The notes under the pieces are model-generated. The model did no database searches and was not told where the DNA came from. It worked only from the letters and a program-made list of their open reading frames with translations. A program made the translations under genes and the position numbers. Positions 1-10,888 of a stretch of DNA of 64,000 bases are shown here, piece by piece; positions within the stretch are counted from its first letter, which is position 1, and every line of letters starts with the position of its first letter. This DNA is from Mytilus californianus (taxonomy: Eukaryota > Mollusca > Bivalvia > Mytilida > Mytilidae), in contig NW_026262690.1 of the NCBI RefSeq assembly GCF_021869535.1, positions 17,757,001 through 17,821,000 of the forward strand, in the 5' to 3' direction.

Positions 1-521
1 GGTATACGTCAATGAGACAGAAAACCACGACAAAAAAGACACGTAGAGGTCAATAATAGGTCACGTGTCTATAAACCATATCAAGTTCTAAATCACCCGA
101 GCCAAATTCCCCAAAATTTGTCAAGAACAAATTACTTGAAGGACAAATAGCACTAAGATACAACTTAATCTAACCATTGACGAGTTTTAATCTCTATCAG
201 AGAAACAACTAAATAAGTACAATAAAAATCAGTACAGAACATCAGTTTACTCTAGCATATCGGTATGGCAGCCAACAAACTCCCGGGAATAAGGAAAACA
301 GTACTACAATATACGGTATCATTGATTGCTCATAAAACCTGAAATAAATCTCAAATTACTTAACCTGTTGATATAGCCTTGCTATCCTACATTGTAATAT
401 CGGTTACTGCACTATGAAGTAGATTTCATGCATCAAAGTCATGAATAGTGTATGAATCCGATCTTGTGCCGAAACATAAAGAAAGCAACTCATTGGAAAC
501 GACCTTTATTGTCAGGTATAA
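1..521. other. intergenic, no gene seen
   Basis: AT-rich sequence with no long open frame, no recognisable RNA gene and no repeat I can match elsewhere in the window. The dispersed repeat begins just after it. Confidence 0.5.
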
Positions 522-1255
522 AAATAAGAAGATGTGGTATGATTGGCAATGAGTCAACCTTCCACAAGAGACCAAATGACACAGAAATTAACAACTATAG
601 GTCACCGTACGGCCTTCAACAATGAGTAAAACCCATACCGCATAGTCAACTATAAAAGGCCCGAAATGACAAATGTATTACAATTCAAACGAGAATACTG
701 ATGTCCCAAATAATGAACGAAAAACAAATACGATATACAGCAACCACTGAATTACAGGCTCCTGACTTGAGACATGCACATATAGAATGTGGCGGGGTTA
801 AACTAGTTTGAAGGCACCAACCATCCCCCTAACCTGGGACAGTGGTGTATCAGCACAACACAAGAACAGACTATGCAACACAATAATCGAATAACAACTA
901 TGAGAAAAAGCAAAAAACGACAACCACTCAACTACAGGCTCACGACTTGGGACAGGCACATATAGAATGTGGCGGGGTTAAACTAGTTTGAAGGCGCGCC
1001 AACCCTTCCCCTAACCTGGGACAGTGGTGTAACAGTACAACATAAGAACAAACTATAAAAATCAGTTGAAAAGGGCTTAACTCATCAGATCGAAACAAAG
1101 CTGAAATACATCTAACAAAAACACAGAGTGGACGTGGCAGGGTACTTATACATCCCCACAACAAAAAGACACTAAGTACAGATCTGAGAGTACTCGCAGT
1201 TACTGACAGCTAGTTCAAAGCCAATAACAACTAACAAAAAAACATCATGCATCTA
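522..1255 (+). repeat. dispersed mussel-type repeat, copy 1, with internal duplication
   Basis: Begins with a TAAGAAGATGTGGTATGA block and runs through CACCGTACGGCCTTCAACAA, CCTAACCTGGGACAGTGGTG and AGTACTCGCAGTTACTGACA. The same ordered blocks recur near 25890, 28860, 53270 and 61120, so it is an interspersed family. The segment with AGAATGTGGCGGGGTTAAAC is present twice (about 740-880 and 905-1045), so this copy carries a local direct duplication. I recall this family as very abundant in Mytilus. The 74-aa open frame on the minus strand inside it is not supported as a gene. Confidence 0.8.
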
Positions 1256-2480
1256 AAACTAAAAGGTTTATCAGAAACAATAAAAGAAACATAATACGGT
1301 GATGTCACTATAGTCAGCGACAGTGAACTGTCCACGCGATCTATTGGCTAGTGAAAATAACATTTAAACTGATTTTCATTGAATATCAAAAATTTACTGG
1401 TCAAAGAAAAGTTGTCAGGAATTATAGTATTTGCTATCACTTCATATTACTGCACTGAAAGTTATCAATCATAATTTTGTTGGACAAAGCATTTCAAAAG
1501 TAGAAAGTATCCAAAAATGAAAATGCACGTAGAATGTTTGAAATGAATCACGATTCATTACCTTTAAGTTTACATATTTCAAATATATAATTATGATGCC
1601 ATAGTTACTACTCCAAATCCTGATTATTATTTAGATGTTAACTAAATAATAGAATCCTGTGCATGTTGATCCCAAAGAACAGTAATTTAAAAGTATGCGA
1701 TTTGTAACGTCCGGAGAACCGGTACTATGATACATGATTACTTATTTAATGGACTTACATACGCATAATGCAATTATAATAAGCAATTTGAACGCATCGC
1801 ATTTTAAGTAATTTTTTTCTCTGGTAAAGGGGGATAACCCAATTTAAAATAAGTTTCCTTTCCCATTACAATTGTGAATTTTAAGAAAAGAAAAAAAAAA
1901 TTTAACAAATATACTATTTATAAATGTGGCTTCTCCTTCTTCCACTCGTTAGTAATATTTAGTACAGACTACAATATAATTTTGTCATTTCTTAACAAGA
2001 CTTTCAGTTGTGTTCAACTTAAATAATGGTCACTTAAGCCATGATACCTTGATAGGGGTAAACATATTATTATTTTAAAGAACTTTTAACAATGTATATT
2101 AATTTGGTATTTTCTTATAATGCTATTCGATATTTTTCTTGTGTAGAAACACACGCAAAACGTATTTTTTCCAAATAACTACACATGATTTATTTAATTA
2201 TTTTTAATCGTTATCTCGATTTAAATTCCAAATTGCTTAACATTCTTTAAAATATGCGTACAATGTCTGATATTAAATCATATTCTTTATTTTTTTATTT
2301 AATTGTTATTCATTTTATAAAATTTTAGATTACTGTTTGTCAAACATTCTGATTATGCGACTTCTTATATATGTGAATAAGCTTGAAACATTCGATAGCT
2401 TTATCTTTAACTATGGATGTGAGAAAAACGATAATTATTCTACAAGAGGAACCATATATAAACAAAAGTGCAGTAGCACT
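1256..2480. other. intergenic, no gene seen
   Basis: AT-rich, with no confident gene. A 68-codon open frame begins near 2337 after a TTTTAG acceptor-like site, but it has no recognisable domain, and its 3' third lies in the inverted repeat arm that follows. Confidence 0.4.
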
Positions 2481-2978
2481 GTATGGAAGCGACACCGGAT
2501 ATTGGTACTAGCTGAAGCGGAGAGAGGTTGCAAAGTTTTGTAATCACAGGTAAAAATTCCAATTTCTTACAAATGTCTTATGCATTTGTAATTATTGCAC
2601 ATGTAAATTTGTATAATGCTACGTCGGAAATTGAACTATTCTCCAAATCATTTAGGAATGTAGACATCAACGTAAATTAAATCTCGACGTAAAAAACTAA
2701 CATCTAGTACCAGAAAAAGGAAGCACTATTACTTCAGATAAAAACAAGTTGCTGGTTAATGCTTCTAAAGATTAGATATTTCTTCTTATTATTCAATTAT
2801 GACAGACTATAAATACACGAGGCCGTAATTGTCATAATTTGTCTTTAAAACTTATGTAAATCACAAAGACAAAGTTTCGATAGTGTACGCCAACTTATGT
2901 ATTGATATGTACGACAGCTTGCATTTTACAACCTCTCTCCGCTTCAGCTAGTACCAATATCCGGTGTTGCTTCCATAC
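2481..2978. repeat. inverted repeat pair, 55-bp arms
   Basis: The left arm (about 2481-2535, starting GTATGGAAGCGACACCGGAT) is the reverse complement of the right arm (about 2924-2978) with only a few mismatches. The arms are separated by about 390 bp. This is the shape of a short non-autonomous inverted-repeat element or of a local inverted duplication. I did not find a clear target duplication outside the arms. Confidence 0.7.
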
Positions 2979-3399
2979 GGTGAGGAACTAAACACTATCA
3001 TAATTTCGTTTATTTGTGACACTTAAAATCCATATACTGAATGATTTATTATGTTATTCACTGTCACAATCTGATCAATGAACTAAAATAAACAGTTTCG
3101 ACTTGATTCATTTTTCATTCTGATGTAACGATCATCGATTAGAGAGAAAAGTAAAAATGTAACCGAAACTTAAATCATTACTATAATAGAAAATCGCCCG
3201 GATGCAGAAGCACGTTCTTGGTCAGTGAATGACTTTGTTCTTGTCGTGGTTGTTTCCCTTTGTTTCGTATTGTTTCTTGTCTATATCAGTTGTTTAATCT
3301 ATGTTCGTACACTCTGTTGCTTCTTAGCATGTTTTTCAGTACAGATCTAATGAGTTGAGCTCTTTCCAACTGACTTTTCAAAAACTGTTCTTAACGCGT
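2979..3399. other. intergenic, no gene seen
   Basis: No coding region, RNA gene or repeat that I can support lies between the inverted repeat and the Penelope-type tail fragment. Confidence 0.4.
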
Positions 3400-3493
3400 G
3401 TTAAGCATGATGAACAGACCTGCAAAATCCCTTCACATTTTGTATGTTCCTGTCTCAAGTGAGAAACCACATGTGGAGCAGGATTTGCTTACC
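3400..3493 (+). repeat. Penelope-type 3' tail fragment, left half of the foldback target
   Basis: ACATGTGGAGCAGGATTTGC followed by CTTACC matches the tails near 17810, 28690 and 60690. In those copies the sequence runs on to a GGGGTTCGTGTTGCT block. Here that continuation is found only after the foldback element, at about 15073-15200, so this tail was the insertion target. Confidence 0.65.
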
Positions 3494-3502
3494 TTTCCTG
3501 GG
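3494..3502 (+). repeat. candidate 9-bp target site duplication, left
   Basis: TTTCCTGGG directly precedes the left foldback terminus and is repeated at 15064-15072 directly after the right end. Joining the flanks across one copy gives a continuous copy of the dispersed tail repeat, as expected for a true duplication. Confidence 0.6.
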
Positions 3503-3926
3503 TCGTCAAGTTGGTTACTTATTCCTTATTCGTTACGTATTCCTTATTCATTATTCGTCACCAATTCGTTACTTATTCCGTATTTGTTACCAATTCGCTA
3601 CTTATTCCTTATTCCTTACATATTCATTACTTATTCCTTATTCCTTATTCGTTACCTATTCGTTACTTATTCCTTATCCGTTACCTATTCGTTACTTACT
3701 CCTTATTCCTTATTCGTTACTTATTCCTCATTCCTTATTCGTTACCTATTCGTTACTTATTCCTTATTCAATATTTGTTACTTATTCGTTCCTTATTCGA
3801 TTGTGAATATGTTACCCCCTGTTAATACTTTCTTTTCTTTTTTTTTGTTTTGGCTCTGGTGTAAGATATTGTTTCGAGAAGCTTAAATTACCCGCTTCTG
3901 TGATCGACTGATACCCTGTTACTTAT
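3503..3926 (+). repeat. outer part of left foldback arm
   Basis: About 300 bp of short-period repeats (variants of TTATTCCTTATTCGTTACC), then part of one ~160-bp unit with GATCGACTGATACCCTGTTA. All three forward frames stay open across the short repeats because the unit contains no stop codon. The reverse complement of this arrangement lies at about 14780-15054. Confidence 0.8.
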
Positions 3927-3927
3927 A

Positions 3928-4137
3928 TTAAGATTATATTTATTATAATTGGAGTGTATTATGAACTTGCCATCTCACTCTATTGGGTAGTTAATTATCT
4001 TTTCACACGGTCAATGACGTCACAGTGTACATTCCATTCTAATCTAATTTTGCTACGTCATTACTTTACAAGATGTTTGCGTATGATATGTGTCTGCAAG
4101 TAATACATGAACGTCTATTGTTTTGGTCAGCTTTTTG
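3928..4137 (+). repeat. split direct repeat A1 of the Ngaro-like element
   Basis: Matches about 8564-8747 and about 9894-10116, including the stretch from TAATTGGAGT to TCTGCAAGTAATACATGAAC. It forms the 5' terminus of the element and lies about 90 bp upstream of the gag-like region, so it probably holds the promoter. It ends near GGTCAGCTTTTTG. Confidence 0.85.
4015..4022. promoter_or_regulatory. TGACGTCA palindrome (CRE-type site) in repeat A1
   Basis: A perfect TGACGTCA octamer, conserved at 8653-8660 and 9988-9995 in the other A repeats, with a second CTACGTCAT motif about 30 bp downstream. TGACGTCA is the classical CREB/ATF binding site. A role in driving element transcription is inference from the sequence match and its position upstream of gag. 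Confidence 0.35.
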
Positions 4138-4246
4138 ACTTATAAATACGAAGGATTTATCATCATATGGAATGACTTAGCTTATAGTGAGGTTTTTATA
4201 AAAGTTGGACATATAATTACAATCTGTGAAAAACGTTCGTCTCGTT

Positions 4247-5380
4247 ATGGCTTCCAACAGGAGAGATAGTCGAAAAAGAACACGTGATCCAGAGCTAGAC
4301 CCTAATAATCCCAATAATTGGACAATTACGCCGAATTCTGATCTTTCCAGCCAAATTCCGACTGCCTCTACTTCGCGTATGAATACCGTCGAGCCAACGA
4401 CTTTACCAGTAGTAGGTGATTCTGCGCATCAAAACCATGCATTTCCGCCCAGGGCTGATCTCAATACTCTTGACTATGCTCTTGTCAATAAGACTTTACA
4501 ATTATGTCAACAAGTCATTGCCGTAGTTCCCAAACAGACAAATAAATTGAACTTACATTCCGCCATGAACTTTAACCCTGGACCTGGATCAACATTTCCC
4601 TTCAACCCAAACGCAATTGGTGTTCCAAACCCTACGTTGGGAGAATTTGTAAACCCCAACCAGATGAATTTCCCGAACAGTTTCGGACAACAAGTTCCAA
4701 TCTTTGCCATGCAAAACCAAGTGCAAATGTCAAAACATTGATATCCCGCCACAGCGTTTTCCGGTCGATATGGTTTGTCCAGAGATTCGCACTAAACTTA
4801 TCTCCGGTAAAGACATAAACTTAAACATTCTCCTTATTCCGAACTATGAAACACCCAATAACCAAAAGTTTAAAGAAAAATGATGACCGTTTAAAACGAA
4901 ATTTAACACTTGACGAATTTTATTATAGCTTTTGGAAGATACCAAAAAATATGTCAAGTATTTCCAAACAGGGCAGAAGAATTAGATTATTACCCATCCC
5001 ACATCATCGAAACTGCTAATGTCTGGCCAGCAAAATGTTTTGAATACCACAAAATGTTTAGTGCTAAATGTTCAATTATGTTACAAGAACACAACATTAA
5101 AATTGACTGGTCTAGGGGTGATTTGGAGTTGAGACAAATGGTTTGTGCTGGCTTAACAGTAAATATGTGTAATTTCTGTTCACCAACACTACACAAATCA
5201 TCTATGTGTCCAAATAGCAGGGGATATCAGAATTCTAAAACTCAAGCTCCGTATCAAGACAAATATGGAAGTGATATTGTTGTTCACGATGGAATGCAAA
5301 TTTGCAAGAATTTTAATCAACCAAAAGGTTTTGTTAAACATTACTGCCGATACGCGCATGTGTGTAAAATCCACAAATAA
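4247..5380 (+). pseudogene. gag-like ORF of the Ngaro-like element (frameshifted)
   Basis: The first part (ATG at 4247, starting MASNRRDSRKRTRDP) is basic, then Asn/Pro-rich. The frame is lost near 4735. Coding continues in another frame to about 4885 and in a third from about 4910 to 5380. The last part holds a CxC-type cluster (NMCNFC) and ends with CKNFNQPKGFVKHYCRYAHV-C, resembling the Cys/His zinc-finger end of DIRS/Ngaro gag proteins, with one expected Cys apparently replaced (GFV). Such gag proteins are thought to bind element RNA. It lies just downstream of A1 and 72 bp upstream of the RT. The gag assignment rests on position and the Cys/His end; sequence conservation elsewhere is weak. 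Confidence 0.7.
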
Positions 5381-5452
5381 AGTTATGCCAGGAACTTAAT
5401 AACAGGAACAAAACAAATCATTCCAAACTAGACAGCTCAGCACTTAATCAAA

Positions 5453-6436
5453 ATGATTAGATTTTTTTTTGATACAAAAGACGTTCCATCAACACCTATT
5501 AACATTGACCAACTGGAAAGTGAACTTTTAAATCATCCAGATAGGCATTTTGTGAACCTTTTATGTAATAGTCTTCGTTATGATTTTGATATGTTAGTTT
5601 CAGATGTTAATGTACCTATTTATGAATGTAAAAATTCTTTAACTGCCAGGAAAAATCCTGAAGTAGTCACAAATGTATTACAACAGGAGGGTGATAAAGG
5701 TTTTTTTAAGGGCCCATTTTCTCAACCCCCTTTTAAAAGTTATAGAGTAAGTCCATTTGATATTGCAACACACAAGTATTTCAAAAGACAAAGGCTTATA
5801 ATTGATTTATCATCTCCTCATAATTTAGATGAGCACTACAGTGTTAATGATTTGATAGATAAAGACCTATGTTCCTTGACATACATTAAAATTGATGATG
5901 CTATTAATGTGATTCAAAGATATGGTTCAAAGTCCCTATGCTGTAAGGTGGACATCTCAGATGCGTTCAAACAACTTCCGATTAAAAAAAAGCAGTGGCA
6001 TCTCTTTTGTGTTAAGTGGAACGGTCAGTACTATCATTACGTTCGTTTACCCTTTGGGTGTCGTTCTAGTCCCCGTCTGTTTGACTCTTTATCTACTAGT
6101 GTGTGCTGGATAGCTCAGAACAATTATGATATTAAAATTATTTTCCATCTATTAGAAGACTTTTTAACAGTAGACAAACCTGATGATTGTGGAGAAAGAA
6201 CAATGGCTTTGTTAATCCTAATTTTTAACAAACTTAATATTCCTTTATCATGTAAGAAGACCGTGGGACCAGTTTGCCAACTCGAATACCTAGGCATTAT
6301 TTTGAACACGATTGATATGCTGGCTAGAATTCCTTTAGATAAAGTGAACAGAATCACAAAATTCATTAGTTTTGTCTTAGATATAATATCTTGCACTCGT
6401 AGAGAACTTGAACATCTTAACTTTGCTACAGAGTAA
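5453..6436 (+). pseudogene. reverse transcriptase domain of the Ngaro-like element
   Basis: About 327 codons open. Visible RT features: LIIDLSSPHN near residue 120, CKVDISDAFKQLPI with the first catalytic Asp near residue 168, YVRLPFGCRSSPRLFD near residue 200, and LLEDFL where the family has LLDDFL. The first Asp of the catalytic pair is therefore Glu here, probably inactivating. LEYLGIIL follows. The protein would copy element RNA into DNA, with RNase H and recombinase downstream on the same polyprotein. The frame ends at TAA 6434-6436 after HLNFAT, and homologous coding resumes at once in another frame (VILPGRAFV), so the stop is a frameshift artefact and not the natural end. Confidence 0.88.
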
Positions 6437-7091
6437 TTCTGCCAGGTAGGGCATTCGTTAATTACCTTTATAGACTGATGTATTCTGTCAAAGAGAGTCA
6501 CCACTATGTTCATTTACATAAAGAGTGCAAATCAGATTTGACAATGTGGCTACAATTTTTGTGTACGTGGAGTGAAATTAACATGTTCTATGAAACTCAT
6601 TTAACCTCTGCAGCGGACATGCATTTATTTACGGATGCTTCATCTACCATTGGTTTTGTGACACTTGGCCAAAAGACCTGCCAACTATTTCAGATAAAGC
6701 TCTATCCATTCCTTTTTGGGAGTTATATCCTATCATGGTGTCAGCTATTTTATGGGGAAAAGGATGGTCTAAAAAGCGTATTTTATTTCACTGTGACAAT
6801 CTAGCGACTGTTATTATTCTAACTAAAGGTCGTTCAAAAGATCCTATAATCATGAAACTGGCGAGACGTCTTGTTATGTGTGCAGCAAAATTTAACTTTG
6901 CAATTTACAGCGAGCATGTGCCGGGAAAAATGAACTTAATTGCTGACTCTTTATCTCGTTTACAGATGAACAAATTTCATCAGTCAACACCAGAGTCAGA
7001 AAGCAGCAACTCCTTGTCCAAACATGAAAGAGATTATTTGGACCTTGCAGTAGAAAATTTAAAAGCTTTCGCTGTTGCAGATTCAACTTAA
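6430..7091 (+). pseudogene. RNase H domain of the Ngaro-like element
   Basis: Continues directly from the RT after a frameshift near 6430. HLHKECKSDLTMWLQFL leads to LFTDASSTIGF, the first catalytic Asp region. A second frameshift lies near 6690, after which WELYPIMVSAILWG (catalytic Glu), LFHCDNLATV (Asp) and HVPGKMNLIADSLSRL (His and last Asp) follow in a third frame. All four RNase H active-site positions can be recognised, but split between frames. The frame reaches TAA at 7089-7091 and continues without a shift into the recombinase, so this stop is probably also a mutation within what was one pol reading frame. Role in family: removal of the RNA template during reverse transcription. Confidence 0.82.
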
Positions 7092-8043
7092 GCTTTGTAC
7101 AACGTGGGATATGAACATTATCTTAAGTTCTTACAACTTCAAGAATCAACTTAGTCAACTTTCCAGTTACCACCTGTTTCTGAGAACTTGTTGATGCGTT
7201 TTATAGCTTTATGCGAAACTCATAAGCATCTGAGATATTCCACCATTAAATCCTACTTATGTGGCATACGTTTCTTTTACTTAAGCTTATTAAAAGGGGG
7301 TGTTAATCCATTAGAGAATTTTGTTGGTAAACCATTACCAAATTCAAAATTAGTATTAGTAGGTTTGAAAAAGAAGCATGCCATTATGCCTAAGAGAATT
7401 CGTTTACCTACATGTATAGCATTTGATATTTTACACAGAATGTGTTTTTTACTACGCAATTGTATTTTTGATAGTTTTACAGATGTTTTAATAGAAGCTG
7501 CATGTGTATCAGCTTTTTCGGGTTTTTAAGATGTGGTGAATTTTCTGTTCATGATACAAAAAAATTTGATCCTGAATCAAATTTGTGTCTTAGTGATGTT
7601 CAAATATCAAATGACTGTATTTTTGTGTACCTAAAAAAATCTAAGACTGATCCTTTTAGATATGGTATTACTGTTCCTTTGTTCAAAAACTCTTCAGATA
7701 TATGTCCTGTTATTGGATTACAAAAATACTGTAGACTAAGAATAAGTATTTTTATTAATTCTGAGTCCTTTTTTATTACTAATAAAGGTGATTCATTGTC
7801 AAGAAACATTTTCATTTCTCATGTAAAATGTACATTAGACAAATTAGGATTATCTAGTGAAAAGTATAACGGCCATTCATTCAGGAGTGGTGCTGGAACT
7901 ACTGCACACAAAGCACGACTGGAAGATCATCTTATTCATACTTTGGGACGATGGTCCTCAGATTTTATACCAAATATATTCATACCTCTCCAGATATACT
8001 TAGACAAGCTCAAATTCAAATGACCTCTACTTTGAACAATTAA
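7092..8043 (+). pseudogene. tyrosine recombinase of the Ngaro-like element
   Basis: Begins in the same frame as the RNase H. An N-terminal core-binding region (YNVGYEHYLKFLQL, with an in-frame TAG near 7152) leads to LRYSTIKSYLCGIRFFY. A one-base loss in the T run near 7516-7520 moves FGFLRCGEFSV, which holds the first catalytic Arg, into another frame. HSFRSGAGTTA (His and second Arg) and LGRWSSD follow near 7870-7965. A second one-base loss near 7966 puts the expected catalytic Tyr (YIHTS, 7975-7989) out of frame. Tyrosine recombinases insert the circular DNA copy of such elements without target duplication, which fits the clean borders here. Confidence 0.88.
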
Positions 8044-8129
8044 AATTTGTACTGACAGCAAGGAGTTGATTGATTTTTATTTTTCTCATTATTTTCAACT
8101 TGGGGCTACAGCTGCAAGCATCTGTATTT

Positions 8130-9531
8130 GGCTATTTCGATACAAAATTTTTAGTCAGTCTCTAAAAAAAATATCTCAATTCAAAGTTTCAAGATTTAGC
8201 TAGATTTATCCCTTTGCATATGAAGAACATTATACATTATTGGTGTTTACTGTGCAGTTGTATAAGTCCCCAGTTGCCATATTGTAAATAAATTAACATA
8301 TTTTTATATTCTTGAATAAATAATAGTTTAGTACTTAGTCTTTTTATATATTAGTATACTTTTCCTCACACTTAGTTTATTACAAACTGCAGACATGTGT
8401 TGATTAGGAATTGAGGTTTGGGTTTATGTAAATGAGACAGCAACTCAAAGCAAGAATTATCAGTTCTGTGTTTAAAGAGTAATATGGGAAAATGAAGGAG
8501 ACATTAATTTGGTATTAGATATGATCCCGCTATATAATTGTTCTTAAACAAGTAAAGTCATAAAATTAAAATTATATTTACCATAATTGGAGTTTATTAT
8601 GAACTTTTCATGTCACTCAATTGGGTAGTTGATTATCTTTGCACACAGTCAATGACGTCACAGTGCACATTCCATTCTAATCTAATTTTGCTACGTCATT
8701 ACTTCACACAATGTTTTCGTATGATATGTGTCTGCAAGTAATACATAGATTTTTTACAATTGCTTGTCATTATTTTTTATTTGATTAAGAATGTTTATTT
8801 TCTTTGTACTTGTATGGCATAAATAATATTAACCATTGACCTCATTTTTGATACCATACTAACGTATGGTCTAAGTACCTCATTTTAACACCATACTGAC
8901 GGATGGTCTAAGTATCTTATTTTGACACCATACTGACGTATGGTACTAAGTACCTCTTTTTGACACCATACAGACGTATAGTCTAGTTACCTCATTTTGA
9001 CCATACTGCCGTATGGTTTAAATTACCTCTTGATACCAGTAACTTATCTTTGATACCATACTGACGTATGGGCTGAATACCTTTCTTTGACATCATACTG
9101 ACGTATATTCTAAACACATCATTTGACACCATACTGACGTATGGTCTAAGTTCTTTTTTTTGACACCATACTGACCTATGGTCTAAATACCTCATTTTGA
9201 CACCATACTGACGGTCTAATTACCTCATTTTGACACCATACTAACGTATGGTGTAAATTACCTCTTTGACACCAGACTGACGTATGGTCTAAGCACCTCA
9301 TTTTGATCCCATCACGACGTATGGTCTAATCACTTCATTTTGATACCATACTGACGTATGGTCCAAGCACCTCATTGTGATACCATACTGACGTATGGTC
9401 TAAAGCATCTTGTTATTTTTATACCATGTTAATGTATGGTTTAGACTTCGCTATTGTTGGAACAATACGTACTTATGAATTTATTACGTTTAGGTTTGTT
9501 AAAATCTTACTTTTTTCCTTATCTTATGAAT
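8130..9531 (+). repeat. 3' repeat unit 1 (B1 - A2 - linker - minisatellite)
   Basis: B1 (about 8130-8563, from GGCTATTTCGATACAAAATT) joins directly to A2 (about 8564-8747), followed by a short linker and a ~37-bp minisatellite. Compared with unit 2, about 150 bp are missing between AATACAT and AGATTTTTTACAATTGC (around 8747). B-A adjacency is the diagnostic part of split direct repeats. Confidence 0.85.
8845..9440 (+). repeat. ~37-bp hairpin minisatellite array 1
   Basis: About 15-16 units of about 36-38 bp, each with the near-palindrome CCATACTGACGTATGG followed by a TCTAAGTACCTCATTTTGA-like spacer. The CCATAC and GTATGG arms can pair around TGAC. Units vary by a few bases and one is truncated near 9210. 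Open frames on the minus strand through the array are by-products of the repeat. Confidence 0.85.
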
Positions 9532-10888
9532 GGCTATTTCGATACAAAATTTGAGTCAATCTCTAAAGAATTAATCTCAAATTCAAGTTTCAAGATTTAG
9601 CTAGAGTTATCTCCCTTTGCAAATAAATTTACATGTTTTTATATTCTTAAACAAATAATAGTTTAGTACTTAGTCTTCGTATATATTAGTTTACTTTGCA
9701 GCACACTTAGTTTATTACAAACTGCAGACATGTGTTGATTAGGAATTGAGGTTTGGGTTTATGCAAATGAGACAGCAACTCAAAGCAAGAATTATCATTT
9801 CTGTGTTTAAAGAGTAATATGGGGAAATGAAAGAGACATTAATTTGGTATTAGATATAATAACGCTTTATTATTGGTCTAGAACAAGTGAAGTCATAAAA
9901 TTAAAATTATATTTCTTATAATTGGAGTTTATTATGAACTTGTCATCTCACTCTGTTGGGCAGTTGATTATCTTTGCACACGGCCAATGACGTCACAGTG
10001 CACCTTCCATTCTAATCTTATTTTGCTACGTCATAACGTTGCACGATGTTTTCGAATGATATGTGTCTGCAAGTAATACATGAACTTCTATTGTTTTGGT
10101 CAGCTTTTTGCCACCACCTCCCCGCCGCTCTCATTGCTGTCAGTGCCATGGGGGCTTTCATTAATTTTATTTTTTTTGTATATGTTGTTACATAGTTTGA
10201 TGTTTATGTTAAATACTTGCGGTTTATTATTAGATTTTTTACAATTGCTTGTCATTATTTTTTATTTGATTAAGAATGTTTATTTTCTTTGTACTTGTAT
10301 GGCATAAATAATATTAACCATTGACCTTATTTTTGATACCATATTGACGTATGGTCTAAGTACCTCATTTTAACACCATACTGACGTATGGTCTAAGTAT
10401 CTCAGTTTGACACCATACTAACGTATGGTCCTAAGTACCTCTTTTTGACACCATACAGACGTATAGTCTAGTTACCTCATTCTGACACCATACTGACGTA
10501 TGGTTTAAACTACCTCTTGATACCAGTAACTTATTTTTGATACCATACTGACGTATGGGCTGAATACCTTTCTTTGACACCACACTGACGTATAGTCTAA
10601 ATACATCATTTGACATCATACTGACGTATGGTCTAAGCCATTCATTTTGATCCCATAATGACGTATAGTCTAGGCACTTCATTTTGATACCGTACTGACG
10701 TATGGTCCAAGCACCTCATTGTGATACATGTACCATACTGACGTATGGTCTAATGCATCTTGTTATTTTTATACCATAATGATGATTGTATGGTTTAGAC
10801 TTCGCTATAATTGTTGGAACAATACGTACTTATGAACTTATTACATTTATGTTTGTTAAAATCTTACTTTTTTCTTTATGTTATGAAA
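9532..10888 (+). repeat. 3' repeat unit 2 (B2 - A3 - linker - minisatellite)
   Basis: A second copy of the unit starting at 8130, in direct tandem (period about 1.4 kb). B2 is about 9532-9893. A3 (about 9894-10116) is followed by a linker to about 10320 that keeps the sequence deleted from unit 1. The standard Ngaro layout needs only one such unit, so this copy is an extra duplication. Confidence 0.85.
10333..10795 (+). repeat. ~37-bp hairpin minisatellite array 2
   Basis: About 12 units with the same CCATACTGACGTATGG core as the array at 8845-9440, at the equivalent place in the duplicated 3' unit. Unit number and details differ between the two arrays, so they have diverged since duplication. 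Confidence 0.85.

Noticed and set aside
2337..2560. A possible exon: acceptor-like TTTTAG before and CAG-GTAAAA after
   Set aside because: The 68-codon frame ends at a TAA before the donor-like site, so it cannot be a simple internal exon, and its 3' part is inverted-repeat sequence.
3398..3886. Three overlapping forward open frames of 104-162 codons coding Tyr/Ser/Leu-rich repeats
   Set aside because: All three forward frames are open because the short repeat of the foldback arm has no stop codons. The peptides are translations of the repeat (IPYSLFVTYSLL-like) and show no domain.
8992..10682. Minus-strand open frames (67 and 83 codons) in the minisatellites
   Set aside because: The peptides repeat with the DNA unit and the unit length varies, so the frames are by-products of the array.
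8845..10795. CRISPR-like regularly spaced repeats
   Set aside because: The ~37-bp period is continuous minisatellite with no unique spacers, lies inside a eukaryotic retrotransposon, and no cas-like gene is present.
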